64,000 nucleotides of DNA from Leucobacter sp. wl10. GTDB taxonomy: Bacteria > Actinomycetota > Actinomycetes > Actinomycetales > Microbacteriaceae. The DNA is taken from positions 172,967 to 236,966 of the forward strand of contig NZ_KZ983990.1 of the NCBI RefSeq assembly GCF_003569785.1, read 5' to 3'. Of this stretch, positions 25,655-33,468 are shown piece by piece. The notes beneath the pieces are model-generated. The model was not told the DNA's origin. It ran no database searches and worked only from the letters and a program-made list of their open reading frames with translations. The stretch's first letter is position 1. Each line of letters opens with the position of its first letter. The translations under genes were made by a program, and so were the position numbers.

Positions 25655-26359
25655 ATGCACGAAGACCTGCTGCCTCTCGAGCGCCTCTCGGTCGCAGATC
25701 GAGCCACGAACCGCCTGCGGGAGCATGTGCTGTCGGGTGCGATCGAAGCCGGTACGCGCCTCACCGAGCTGAGCCTCGCGGAGCGGTTGGGCATCGGTCG
25801 AGCCTCGGTGCGCGCCGCGCTCGTACAGCTCTCGTTCGAGGGCCTGGTGGTGAAGACTCCCTACACGGGATGGCACATCGCCGAGCTTTCATCGCGCTCG
25901 GTCTGGGAGACCTGGACGCTGCGGGCGAGCCTCGAGAGTCTCGCCGCGCGCATCATCGCGGAGAATCTCGACGGCCCCACGCGCGAGGCGATCACTGCGT
26001 CTCACCGAGCCTTCCACGAGGTCTGTCTGAACGGTCAGGTCGATGGCATCAGCGCCCGAGACTTCGAGTTCCATAAGCTGACGGTGGAGCTCTCGGGGCA
26101 TCAGCGCCTGCGCGAGCAGTACCGATTGGTCGAGAACCAGGTGAGACTGTTCATCATCACCAGCAACGCGCACGCCGCCGTAACCGGCGAAGAGGCCTTC
26201 GCGCAGCACGAGGCGCTTATGGCGGCGCTGTTCTCGGGAGACCCCGAGGTCGCGGCCCGCGAGGCGTGGCAGCACAGCCACAGCGCCGGCATACGCCTCT
26301 CCCGGTGGATCGAGCGGCGCGCTGTCGACGCGACTGAGCGCGACGAGACGAGCCGGTGA
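25655..26359 (+). CDS. GntR-family (FadR-type) transcriptional regulator 2
   Basis: 234 residues. Winged helix: ATNRLREHVLSGAIEAGTRLTE then LAERLGIGRASVRAALVQLSFEGLV; FCD domain with Asp/His pattern (ARDFEFHKLTVELSGH, then HEALMAALFSGD). It is divergent from the kinase operon with an island-type operator in the 137-nt gap, making it the second candidate for the regulon repressor. It precedes the EPSP-synthase-like gene by 55 nt on the same strand and may be co-transcribed with it. Confidence 0.92.
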   Translation: MHEDLLPLERLSVADRATNRLREHVLSGAIEAGTRLTELSLAERLGIGRASVRAALVQLSFEGLVVKTPYTGWHIAELSSRSVWETWTLRASLESLAARIIAENLDGPTREAITASHRAFHEVCLNGQVDGISARDFEFHKLTVELSGHQRLREQYRLVENQVRLFIITSNAHAAVTGEEAFAQHEALMAALFSGDPEVAAREAWQHSHSAGIRLSRWIERRAVDATERDETSR

Positions 26360-26414
26360 GTCTCGGCGCCCAAAGGCCCGAGGCGACCGGCGTCCGATTG
26401 AAAGCAGTGGCAGC

Positions 26415-27668
26415 ATGACGACAGACTTCATCCCCCGCGTGCCCGGCTCGCGCAGCATCGCCGCGCGGGCGCTCGTCTGCGCGGCGCTCGCCGACGGCAC
26501 GAGCGCCGTGTCGCGCGTGCCCCGCAACGACGACGCCCGGGCGATGGCAGGCGGACTGGATCAGACCGCGGCCACCCTCCGCGAGGAGGGATCCGACGCC
26601 TACCTCGTGACCGGGTCGCCCCGCTTCGCGCCGCCGCAGACCCCGCTCGACTGCAACGCCTCGGGCACGACCATGCGTTTCCTGGCCGCGCTCTCCGTGC
26701 TCACCGACGCCCCCGTTCTGCTCACGGGCACCGATCGCCTGCTCGAGCGTCCCATGGAAGGGCTCTATCGCGCACTGCGTCGTCTCGGCAAGGAGATCGA
26801 GGACCGTCCGGGCCTGCGCCGCATCACCGGCGCCCCGACGATTCCCGGCTCCCTCTCCATCGACGCGAGCGACTCCGGCCAGTTCGTGAGCGGGCTGCTC
26901 ATGGCCCTGGCGGCCTCGGGACACGGCGTCGAGCTGCGCGCCCTGCGGCCGGTCTCGCGCCCCTTCATCGCGATGACGGCGACGGTGATGCGCGCGTTCG
27001 GCGCCGAGATCGAGATGAGAGAGGACGGCGAAGACCTCGTCTTCGTCATCGCGGGCAGCGGCTACCGACACCGCGACTACGCCGTCGAACCCGACATCAT
27101 GAGCGCCAACTACTTCGCGGCGGCCGCGGCCATCACGGGGCGCCCGGTCTTCATACCCGACGTGCTGCGGAACACGATGCAGGGCGACGCGGTGATGCTG
27201 GAGACGCTCGAGGAGATGGGCGCGACCGTCGATTGGCGCGACGGCGGCGTGCGAGTGAGCCGAGCCGCTGGGGCGGCGCTGCGGGGCCGCACCGCCGACC
27301 TCGCCCCGATGCCCGACATGTGCCTGACGATCGGCGCCGTCGCGGCGGTCGCCGAGGGCGACACGACCCTGACCTCCACCCGCATCCTGCGGCACAAGGA
27401 GTCGGATCGACTGTCGGCCATGATCACGGAGCTCGGGAAGCTCGGCATCTCGACGGTCGTGACCGCCGACGATGACACGCTCGTGATCCGCCCGAACGGG
27501 CGCCTCGAACCGGCCGCGATCGACACCTTCGAGGACCACCGCATGGCGATGGCCTTCGGCCTCCTCACGCTCGTCGAACCGCGGATCGTCATCAACGACC
27601 CGGAGTGCTCGGCCAAGACCTGGCCCGGCTTCTTCGCGGAGCTCGAGCGGTACCGCACGGGCGCGTAG
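26415..27668 (+). CDS. EPSP synthase (AroA)-like enolpyruvyl transferase paralog
   Basis: 417 residues spanning both EPSPS domains: PGSRSIAARAL near the N-terminus, NASGTTMRFL, the Asp in MPDMCLTIGAVA, RHKESDRLSAM, EDHRMAMAFG and DPECSAKTWPGFF. Departures from true AroA are Arg13 where a PEP-contacting Lys is normal (PGSKS), NASGTTMR instead of the usual GNAGTAMR and RHKESDR instead of RVKETDR. So it is a divergent paralog in a catabolic neighbourhood, probably not the housekeeping enzyme. It could transfer enolpyruvyl to, or remove it from, a cyclic hydroxy-acid; the role is inferred only. Confidence 0.82.
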   Translation: MTTDFIPRVPGSRSIAARALVCAALADGTSAVSRVPRNDDARAMAGGLDQTAATLREEGSDAYLVTGSPRFAPPQTPLDCNASGTTMRFLAALSVLTDAPVLLTGTDRLLERPMEGLYRALRRLGKEIEDRPGLRRITGAPTIPGSLSIDASDSGQFVSGLLMALAASGHGVELRALRPVSRPFIAMTATVMRAFGAEIEMREDGEDLVFVIAGSGYRHRDYAVEPDIMSANYFAAAAAITGRPVFIPDVLRNTMQGDAVMLETLEEMGATVDWRDGGVRVSRAAGAALRGRTADLAPMPDMCLTIGAVAAVAEGDTTLTSTRILRHKESDRLSAMITELGKLGISTVVTADDDTLVIRPNGRLEPAAIDTFEDHRMAMAFGLLTLVEPRIVINDPECSAKTWPGFFAELERYRTGA

Positions 27669-27682
27669 CCGGGGCATCGCGG

Positions 27683-27746
27683 AGGGATCCGTCACGACAG
27701 GGATCCGTCGCGACAGGGATCTCTCGCGGCAGGGATCCCTCGCGAG
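27683..27746 (+). repeat. Four tandem 16-bp repeats containing GGGATC
   Basis: AGGGATCC or AGGGATCT recurs at 27683, 27699, 27715 and 27731 with an exact 16-nt period (unit AGGGATCCGTCRCGAC with changes). The last copies also form a hairpin (CTCTCGCG at 27721 with CGCGAGAG at 27741), which may terminate transcription from the EPSPS-like gene. Confidence 0.7.
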
Positions 27747-27762
27747 AGGAGCGCATCCTCCG

Positions 27763-27802
27763 AAATTGCCGATTGGCGACAATCGCCCGCCTGCGGTACT
27801 GT
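27763..27802 (+). promoter_or_regulatory. Promoter and second-type operator of the dehydratase gene
   Basis: ATTGCCGATTGGCGACAAT (27765-27783) is a pseudo-palindrome (ATTGCCG, 5-nt spacer, CGACAAT). A TTGGCG -35 (27773-27778) lies within it and a TACTGT -10 (27797-27802) follows after 18 nt. The exact reverse complement of 27763-27783 recurs on the other side of the gene at 29608-29628. Confidence 0.6.
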
Positions 27803-27834
27803 CGTCGTCACGGCACACGAGGCGAGGGGGCACC

Positions 27835-29589
27835 ATGGCCGATTGCACCGGCGACAACGGCGGCGACTGCGGTTCGTGCGGGCTGCGCAGCCGGGAATGG
27901 TTCGAGGGACAGGGCAACGCCCCGTTCAACCACCGCGCCAACCTCAAGGCCGGCGGACACCTGGGCGAGATGTTCGACGGCCGCCCGGTGATCGGCATCG
28001 CGAACTCCGCCTCCGACCTCGTGCCCTGCAACTCGGGCCTCACCGACCTCGCCGAGCGCGCAGTGCGGGGCGTGCTCGAGGCAGGCGGCTTCCCACTCGT
28101 GTTCCCGACCATGTCGATCGGCGACTCGATCATGCGGCCGAGCGGCATGATGTACCGCAACCTCATGAGCCTGGAGCTCGAGGAGCTCGCGCGCGCGAAT
28201 CCCGTCGACGGGCTCGTCATCCTCACCGGCTGCGACAACACCGCACCGGCCTACGCCATGGGGGCGGCGAGCACCGGTCTGCCGACGATGATGATCCACG
28301 CGGGCCCCATGCTCAGCGGCAACTGGCGCGCCCGCCAGATGGCCTCGGGCACCGACATGTACAAGCTGGGCGACGAGGCGCGCAAGGGCGTGCTCACGCC
28401 CGCCGACCTCGACGACGCCGAGTACGGCATCTCCCGCGGCACGGGCACCTGCAACACCATGGGCACGGCATGCACGATGGGGGCGGTGCTCGAGTCGATG
28501 GGCCTCTCGCTCATGGGCACTGCGAACATTCCCGCCATGGACGCGCGGAAGCGGGCCGCAGCGCAGCAGACGGGCCGCCGCATCGTCGAGCTCGTGCGCG
28601 AAGGGGTGGGCATCGCCGACATCCTCACGCCCGCCGCCTTCCGCAACGGCGTGCGCACGAACGCCGCCCTGGGCGGCGGCACCAACACCACCGCCCACCT
28701 ACTCGCGCTCGCAGGTCGCCTGGGCCTCGAATTCAGCATCGACGACATCGAGCGGTACAGCCGCGAGGTGCCCCTGCTCGCGAACGTCATGCCGTCGGGC
28801 GAGTACCTGATGGAGGACTTCTACAACGCGGGCGGACAGGCCGCTCTGATGAGGAGCATGGGCGATCTGCTCGACCCCGATGCGCCGACCGTCTCGGGAC
28901 GCACGATCGGCGAGGAGATCGCGTCGGCGCGGGTGTGGGACGAGCGCGTGATCCGCCGCCGCGAGAATCCGGTGAGCAGCGCGCCCGCCCTCGCGATCCT
29001 GTGCGGCAGCCTCGCCCCCCGCGGCGCTCTCATCAAGGCGACCGCGGCCGACTCCCGGCTGCTCGACCACCGCGGGCCCGCAGTCGTCTTCGATTCGATC
29101 GAGGATCTCGACGCGCGTCTCGACAGCCCCGACCTCGAAGTCGACGAGAACTCGGTGCTCGTGCTGCGAGGGATCGGCCCGACCGCCTATCCGGGCGCGC
29201 CCGAGCTCGGCAACTTCAAGATCCCGAGGAAGCTCCTCGACCGCGGCGTGACCGACCTCGTCCGCATCTCGGACGGCCGCATGAGCGGCACCGCCTTCGG
29301 TGCCGTGGTGCTGCAGGTCACGCCGGAGGCGGGCGTCGGCGGGCCGCTCGCGCTCGTGCGCGACGGCGACATCATCCATCTCGACGTGGCGAATCGCCGT
29401 CTCGACCTCGAGGTCGACGATGAGGATCTCGAGGCGCGCCGCCGAAGCTGGCAGCCGCCCGAGCAGCAGTTCGACCGCGGCTACCGCCGCCTCTACGTCG
29501 AGCACGTGATGCAGGCCGATGCCGGCTTCGACTTCGACTTCCTCCGCGGCAGCTCTGGTGCGCCGCGGATGAAGCGGCGCCCGTACTGA
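27835..29589 (+). CDS. IlvD/Edd-family dehydratase
   Basis: 584 residues from ATG 27835; the frame is open from 27766 but only this start has a GAGGGGG site and the N-terminal DCTGDNGG region seen in sugar-acid members. Iron-sulfur ligand cysteines sit in LTGCDNTAPA and TGTCNTMGTACTMG; SDGRMSGTAFG near the C-terminus is the family substrate/cofactor loop. Relatives dehydrate dihydroxy-acids, phosphogluconate or C5-C6 aldonic acids. It is probably not biosynthetic IlvD given its operator-flanked, catabolic context; a pentonate-type or hydroxylated amino-acid-derived substrate feeding the DapA-family enzyme is inferred. Confidence 0.87.
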   Translation: MADCTGDNGGDCGSCGLRSREWFEGQGNAPFNHRANLKAGGHLGEMFDGRPVIGIANSASDLVPCNSGLTDLAERAVRGVLEAGGFPLVFPTMSIGDSIMRPSGMMYRNLMSLELEELARANPVDGLVILTGCDNTAPAYAMGAASTGLPTMMIHAGPMLSGNWRARQMASGTDMYKLGDEARKGVLTPADLDDAEYGISRGTGTCNTMGTACTMGAVLESMGLSLMGTANIPAMDARKRAAAQQTGRRIVELVREGVGIADILTPAAFRNGVRTNAALGGGTNTTAHLLALAGRLGLEFSIDDIERYSREVPLLANVMPSGEYLMEDFYNAGGQAALMRSMGDLLDPDAPTVSGRTIGEEIASARVWDERVIRRRENPVSSAPALAILCGSLAPRGALIKATAADSRLLDHRGPAVVFDSIEDLDARLDSPDLEVDENSVLVLRGIGPTAYPGAPELGNFKIPRKLLDRGVTDLVRISDGRMSGTAFGAVVLQVTPEAGVGGPLALVRDGDIIHLDVANRRLDLEVDDEDLEARRRSWQPPEQQFDRGYRRLYVEHVMQADAGFDFDFLRGSSGAPRMKRRPY

Positions 29590-29607
29590 CCGCCGCCCCG
29601 GGCCGCT

Positions 29608-29638
29608 ATTGTCGCCAATCGGCAATTTGTCTTACAAT
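29608..29638 (+). promoter_or_regulatory. Double operator/promoter before the second racemase-family gene
   Basis: 29608-29628 is the exact inverted copy of the dehydratase operator (core ATTGTCGCCAATCGGCAAT). It abuts the GntR-type operator variant TTTGTCTTACAAT (29626-29638), whose TACAAT can serve as -10, with TTGTCG at 29609 as -35 (18-nt spacer). So two different regulators may converge here. Confidence 0.55.
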
Positions 29639-29695
29639 CAGACGCAACAACCTCCCGGCGCGCTCGCGCCGACACCAGAGCAAAGGAGCCCGACC

Positions 29696-30748
29696 ATGCG
29701 ATCGAATCGCGTACTCAACGTCGTCAACGCCCACTGCGAGGGCGAGATCGGCAACGTCATCATCGGCGGCATCGGCCAGGTGCAGGGCGAGACGATGTTC
29801 GACAAGAAGCTCTGGTTCGAGGAGAACTACGATCAGGTCCGCGAGCTCATGCTCTTCGAGCCGCGCGCCGCGGTCTGGCACAACGTGAACGCCATCGTGC
29901 CCTCCAACAGCCCCGAGGCGGCGATGGGCTACATCATCCTCGAGACCACCGAGTACCCGGCGATGTCGGGGTCGAACACGATCTGCGTCGCCACGGTGCT
30001 GCTCGAGACCGGGATCCTGCCGATGACCGAGCCCGTCACCGAGCTCACCCTCGAGGCCCCGGTCGGGCTCGTCCGGTTGCGCTGCGAGTGCGAGAACGGC
30101 AAGGTGACGAAGGTCACCTTCACGAACCAGCCGGCCTTCTGCTACGCCCGCGACACGATGGTCGAGGTCGAGGGCATCGGCACCGTGCGAGTCGACGTCG
30201 CCTTCGGCGGCATGACCTTCGCCATGGTCGAGGCGCAGGATCTCGGCTTCTCCCTCAGCCCCGGCGAGGCGCGCGAACTCTGCGACGTGGGCGAGCGGAT
30301 CAAGCTCGCTACGGCCGAGCAGGTGCCCGTCGCCTACCCCGGCAATCCCGACATGCCGGGTATCACCAACTTCGAGTGGATGGGCCCGCTGCGTCGCGAC
30401 GCCGACGGCGACCTCGCCGCCAAGTGCACGGTCGTCGTCTCGCCCGGCCGCTGCGATCGCTCCCCCTGCGGCACCGGCACCTCGGCCCGCCTCGCCCTGT
30501 TGCACGCGCGCGGAGACATCGAGGTCGGCGAGAGCTTCACCCACGAGTCGATCACCGGCAGCACCTTCAGCGCTCAGATCGAGGGCACCGCGAAGGTCGG
30601 CCGGTACGACGCCGTCATCCCCCAGGTCGGCGGTCAGGCATGGATCACGGGCCTGAGCCAGATGACCCTCGACCCGACCGATCCCTATCCCCACGGCTTC
30701 ACGCTCAGCGACACCTGGTTCGGCATCGAGGCGGGTGCAAGGGGCTGA
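29696..30748 (+). CDS. Proline racemase superfamily protein, Ser/Cys type (paralog 2)
   Basis: 350 residues from ATG 29696 (AAAGGAG site). Catalytic positions are Ser91 (AMSGSNTIC) and Cys258 (DRSPCGTGTSARL), as in the paralog at 16830, but the two proteins are otherwise well diverged, so they likely act on different imino acids or catalyse different steps (epimerisation versus dehydration). It lies between the IlvD-like dehydratase and the amino-acid importer, and its promoter carries operators of both types seen in the island. Confidence 0.87.
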   Translation: MRSNRVLNVVNAHCEGEIGNVIIGGIGQVQGETMFDKKLWFEENYDQVRELMLFEPRAAVWHNVNAIVPSNSPEAAMGYIILETTEYPAMSGSNTICVATVLLETGILPMTEPVTELTLEAPVGLVRLRCECENGKVTKVTFTNQPAFCYARDTMVEVEGIGTVRVDVAFGGMTFAMVEAQDLGFSLSPGEARELCDVGERIKLATAEQVPVAYPGNPDMPGITNFEWMGPLRRDADGDLAAKCTVVVSPGRCDRSPCGTGTSARLALLHARGDIEVGESFTHESITGSTFSAQIEGTAKVGRYDAVIPQVGGQAWITGLSQMTLDPTDPYPHGFTLSDTWFGIEAGARG

Positions 30749-30804
30749 GAAGGCGCAGCAAGATTGCGGAACCGTCACAAACCGGACAACCAACATCTTG
30801 GGTG

Positions 30805-30860
30805 TGGACAGATGCCACAGAAGCTCATAGACTCTCGAAGCGACGAGAGTGTCTGACAAT
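30805..30860 (+). promoter_or_regulatory. Promoter and operator of the amino-acid importer operon
   Basis: TGGACA (30805-30810), 17-nt spacer, TAGACT (30828-30833); a small CTCTCG/CGAGAG inverted repeat follows, then the operator AGTGTCTGACAAT (30848-30860), 25 nt before the GTG start. Repressor binding would block elongation. Confidence 0.6.
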
Positions 30861-30884
30861 CAAACAGTCAAAGGAGATGAGATT

Positions 30885-31760
30885 GTGGCAAAGAAAAAGG
30901 GCAACAGTGCGAATCGAATGGTGCTGACCTTCATCGTAGTGATCCTCCTCGCACTCGGCGGCGGCTTCCTCGGCGCGAAGCTGAGCGGTGGCGGCGGCGG
31001 CGGTGACGACGCATCCGCCCAGGGCTCCTGGCTCCAGGAGATCAAGGATCGCGGCGTGCTGCGCGTCGGCGTGGCGATCTCGCCGCCGCACACGGTCGAG
31101 CTCGAGGACGGTACGTTCGGCGGTCCCAACCTCATTCCGCTGCAGAACCTCGCCGATGCGCTCAACGTCAAATTGGAGACCGTTCCCGCCGAGTGGAAGA
31201 ACATCGTCGCCGGTTTGCAGGCGGGTCGCTACGACTTCGCGGCGAACCTCGACCGTACGCTCGAGCGCGCGACCGCGGTGCAGTTCACCAATCCGGTCTG
31301 GGACTACCCGGCCGCCATGGCGGTGATGGCGGACGCGCCCTACACCACGGTCGACGATGTCGTCACCTCCGGCAACCCGATCAGCATCGTCACAGGTTCG
31401 GCAGCGTCCGGCGGCTTCCCGCGCAAGTTCCCCGAGGCCAACTACCAGGAGTCCGACGCATACACGAGCTCACTGCAGACGCTGCTCGCCGGCCGCGTCG
31501 TCGCCATCACCGGCGACCTGCCGACCCTCGTGAGCTTCGCCCAGGAGAACTCGGACGTCAAGATCATCCTCCCCGACCCCGACGTCTACCGCGGCTTCGC
31601 GGCCTACGGCGTTCCCGCGACCGCCGACGCGCGCTCGGTGGAGACCGTGAACATCGCCATCGAGCGCGCGATCAACGACGGGCTCATGGACGAGGCCTAC
31701 GCAAAGGTGGGCTACGTGACCGAGGATCAGCTCGGCGAGGCAGGGCTGCTGAAGCAGTAG
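30885..31760 (+). CDS. Amino-acid ABC transporter substrate-binding protein, membrane-anchored
   Basis: 291 residues. GTG 30885 is preferred because AAAGGAG lies 10 nt upstream; the frame opens at 30849, inside the operator. One membrane segment (about residues 13-30) is followed by a run of glycines and acidic residues; there is no lipobox Cys, so the receptor is either held by an uncleaved anchor or cleaved and released. The mature part is family 3 (RGVLRVGVAISPPH, WKNIVAGLQAGRYDFAAN). It heads a three-gene importer operon. The ligand is presumably the imino or amino acid degraded by the island. Confidence 0.88.
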   Translation: MAKKKGNSANRMVLTFIVVILLALGGGFLGAKLSGGGGGGDDASAQGSWLQEIKDRGVLRVGVAISPPHTVELEDGTFGGPNLIPLQNLADALNVKLETVPAEWKNIVAGLQAGRYDFAANLDRTLERATAVQFTNPVWDYPAAMAVMADAPYTTVDDVVTSGNPISIVTGSAASGGFPRKFPEANYQESDAYTSSLQTLLAGRVVAITGDLPTLVSFAQENSDVKIILPDPDVYRGFAAYGVPATADARSVETVNIAIERAINDGLMDEAYAKVGYVTEDQLGEAGLLKQ

Positions 31761-31785
31761 TCGAGCAGAAGCTAGCGGAACGCTT

Positions 31786-32523
31786 ATGTATAAGACATAT
31801 ACATTCGACTGGTCTGTGATCAGCACCAACTTCGACACCCTGCTCGGAGGCCTGGGCACCACACTCCAGCTCGCGATCATCACCATCGCGCTCAGCATGA
31901 TCCTGGCGGTACCGGTCGCCGTCGGACGCATGTCGGACATCGCGATCATCCGGTGGATCTTCCAGATCTACATCGAGATCTTCCGGTGCACTCCGATGCT
32001 CGTGCAGCTCTTCTGGATCTACTACGCGATGCCCGCGCTGACCGGCGTGACGCTTCCGGGCTTCACCTCGGCCATCATCGCCCTCACGGCCAACCTCACC
32101 GCGTTCATGGCCGAAGCGTACCGGTCCGGCTTCCAGGCCGTGCCGGTGGAGCAGATCGAGGCCGGGGTCATGCTGCGATTGACCCCTATGCAGCGGCTGG
32201 TGCACATCATCCTGCCGCAGGCGCTGCGCCAACAGGTGCCGGTGATCCTCTCCTTGAACATCTCGATGTTCAAAGACACGGCGCTGGTCTCGACCATCGC
32301 GGTGGCCGATCTCATGTTCATCTCGAACACGATCTCCGCGCAGTCGTACCGGGCGCTCGAGGTGTTCACCTCGGCAGCGGTGATCTACTTCATCGTCGCC
32401 TTCCCCGTTTCGCTCATCACGAGCTACCTGGAGCGCCGCATGCAACAGAACGGCCAGAAGGTACCGGGCCGACGCAGGCCGGTCAAGACCCTCGTCGAAG
32501 CCGTGAAGAAGGAGGCGAACTGA
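31786..32523 (+). CDS. Amino-acid ABC transporter permease
   Basis: 245 residues with about five membrane segments: GLGTTLQLAIITIALSMIL start, FRCTPMLVQLFWIYYA, and the EAA-type loop (AEAYRSGFQAVPVEQIEAG then LPQALRQQVPV) that docks the ATPase. This is the HisM/GlnP domain. It is the only permease in the operon, so the channel is probably a homodimer. Its stop overlaps the next start (TGATG at 32521). Confidence 0.92.
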   Translation: MYKTYTFDWSVISTNFDTLLGGLGTTLQLAIITIALSMILAVPVAVGRMSDIAIIRWIFQIYIEIFRCTPMLVQLFWIYYAMPALTGVTLPGFTSAIIALTANLTAFMAEAYRSGFQAVPVEQIEAGVMLRLTPMQRLVHIILPQALRQQVPVILSLNISMFKDTALVSTIAVADLMFISNTISAQSYRALEVFTSAAVIYFIVAFPVSLITSYLERRMQQNGQKVPGRRRPVKTLVEAVKKEAN

Positions 32524-33341
32524 TGACCGACGAACAGAATCCCCGGACGGGGCAGACCCCGACCGGAACGGTGCGCACGATCACCGCATCGATCGGGCAG
32601 GTGCTGGTCTCGGCGCGTGGACTCCAGAAGAGCTTCGGCGATCGGCAGATCCTGAAGAACGTCGACTTCGACATGAAGGCCGGCGACATCACGGTCATCA
32701 TCGGAAAGTCGGGCTCGGGCAAGAGTACGCTGCTGCGCGCACTGGCCGGCCTCACCGATCCCGATGACGGCAGGATCATCTTCGACGGCGAGGTCGTCTT
32801 CGAGGACGAGGAGCGCACGGAGGTCTGGGAAGAACTCGACTCGCACGTCGGTATGATCTTCCAGTCGTACACGCTCTGGCCGCACATGGACGTGCTTGCG
32901 AATCTCACGCTGGCACCGCTCAAGAAGCTCGGCCTCAGCAAGGAGGAGGCGCTGGAGCGCGCGAAGAGATCGCTCGCCGAGGTGGGCATGTCGGATCACC
33001 TGCGCAGTAAGCCCAGCCAACTCTCGGGCGGTGAACGACAGCGAGTGGCGATCGCGCGAGCGCTCATGATGGAGCCGAAGCTGCTGCTCTGCGACGAGAT
33101 CACGAGTGCTCTCGACCCGCCCGTCGCGGCAGAGGTGCTCGGGGTGCTGCAGCGTCTGAAGGAGACCGATGGGATCGCCATCGCCCTCGTGACCCATGAC
33201 ATGGCCTTCGCGGCGCGCGCCGCCGATCGCCTGGTCTTCTTCCACGAGGGGGAGATCGCGGTGAACACGACACCCGACGACGCGTTCAACCGCAACGACA
33301 ACCCCGATCTCAAGAAGTTCGTGGATGCCGTGAGGTTCTGA
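32523..33341 (+). CDS. Amino-acid ABC transporter ATP-binding protein
   Basis: 272 residues, GlnQ/HisP type: Walker A GKSGSGKST, Q-loop FQSYTLWPH, signature LSGGERQR, Walker B LLLCDEITSALD and switch His in VTHDM. It lacks any C-terminal regulatory domain. It completes a receptor-permease-ATPase set, translationally coupled to the permease. A hairpin follows at 33379. Confidence 0.94.
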   Translation: MTDEQNPRTGQTPTGTVRTITASIGQVLVSARGLQKSFGDRQILKNVDFDMKAGDITVIIGKSGSGKSTLLRALAGLTDPDDGRIIFDGEVVFEDEERTEVWEELDSHVGMIFQSYTLWPHMDVLANLTLAPLKKLGLSKEEALERAKRSLAEVGMSDHLRSKPSQLSGGERQRVAIARALMMEPKLLLCDEITSALDPPVAAEVLGVLQRLKETDGIAIALVTHDMAFAARAADRLVFFHEGEIAVNTTPDDAFNRNDNPDLKKFVDAVRF

Positions 33342-33378
33342 CCCAAAGCGGCGTCCGGCTTCAGCGGCGCGTGCGCTC

Positions 33379-33426
33379 GGGGCGCTTCGGCGGCCGGGAG
33401 AACACCCCGGGTCGTCGAAGCGCCCC
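33379..33426 (+). terminator. Hairpin between the importer and the isomerase-like gene
   Basis: An 11-bp perfect stem (GGGGCGCTTCG at 33379-33389, complement at 33416-33426) with a GC-rich 26-nt loop, no U-tract. It probably attenuates rather than fully ends transcription, since the next gene on the same strand starts 43 nt later. Confidence 0.55.
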
Positions 33427-33468
33427 GCTGATATCTCGACAGGGGCACCGAAAGGAGTGTCAAGAACC

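Noticed and set aside
27683..27746. CRISPR-like repeats
   Set aside because: The repeats are directly abutting 16-mers without spacers; there are no cas genes.
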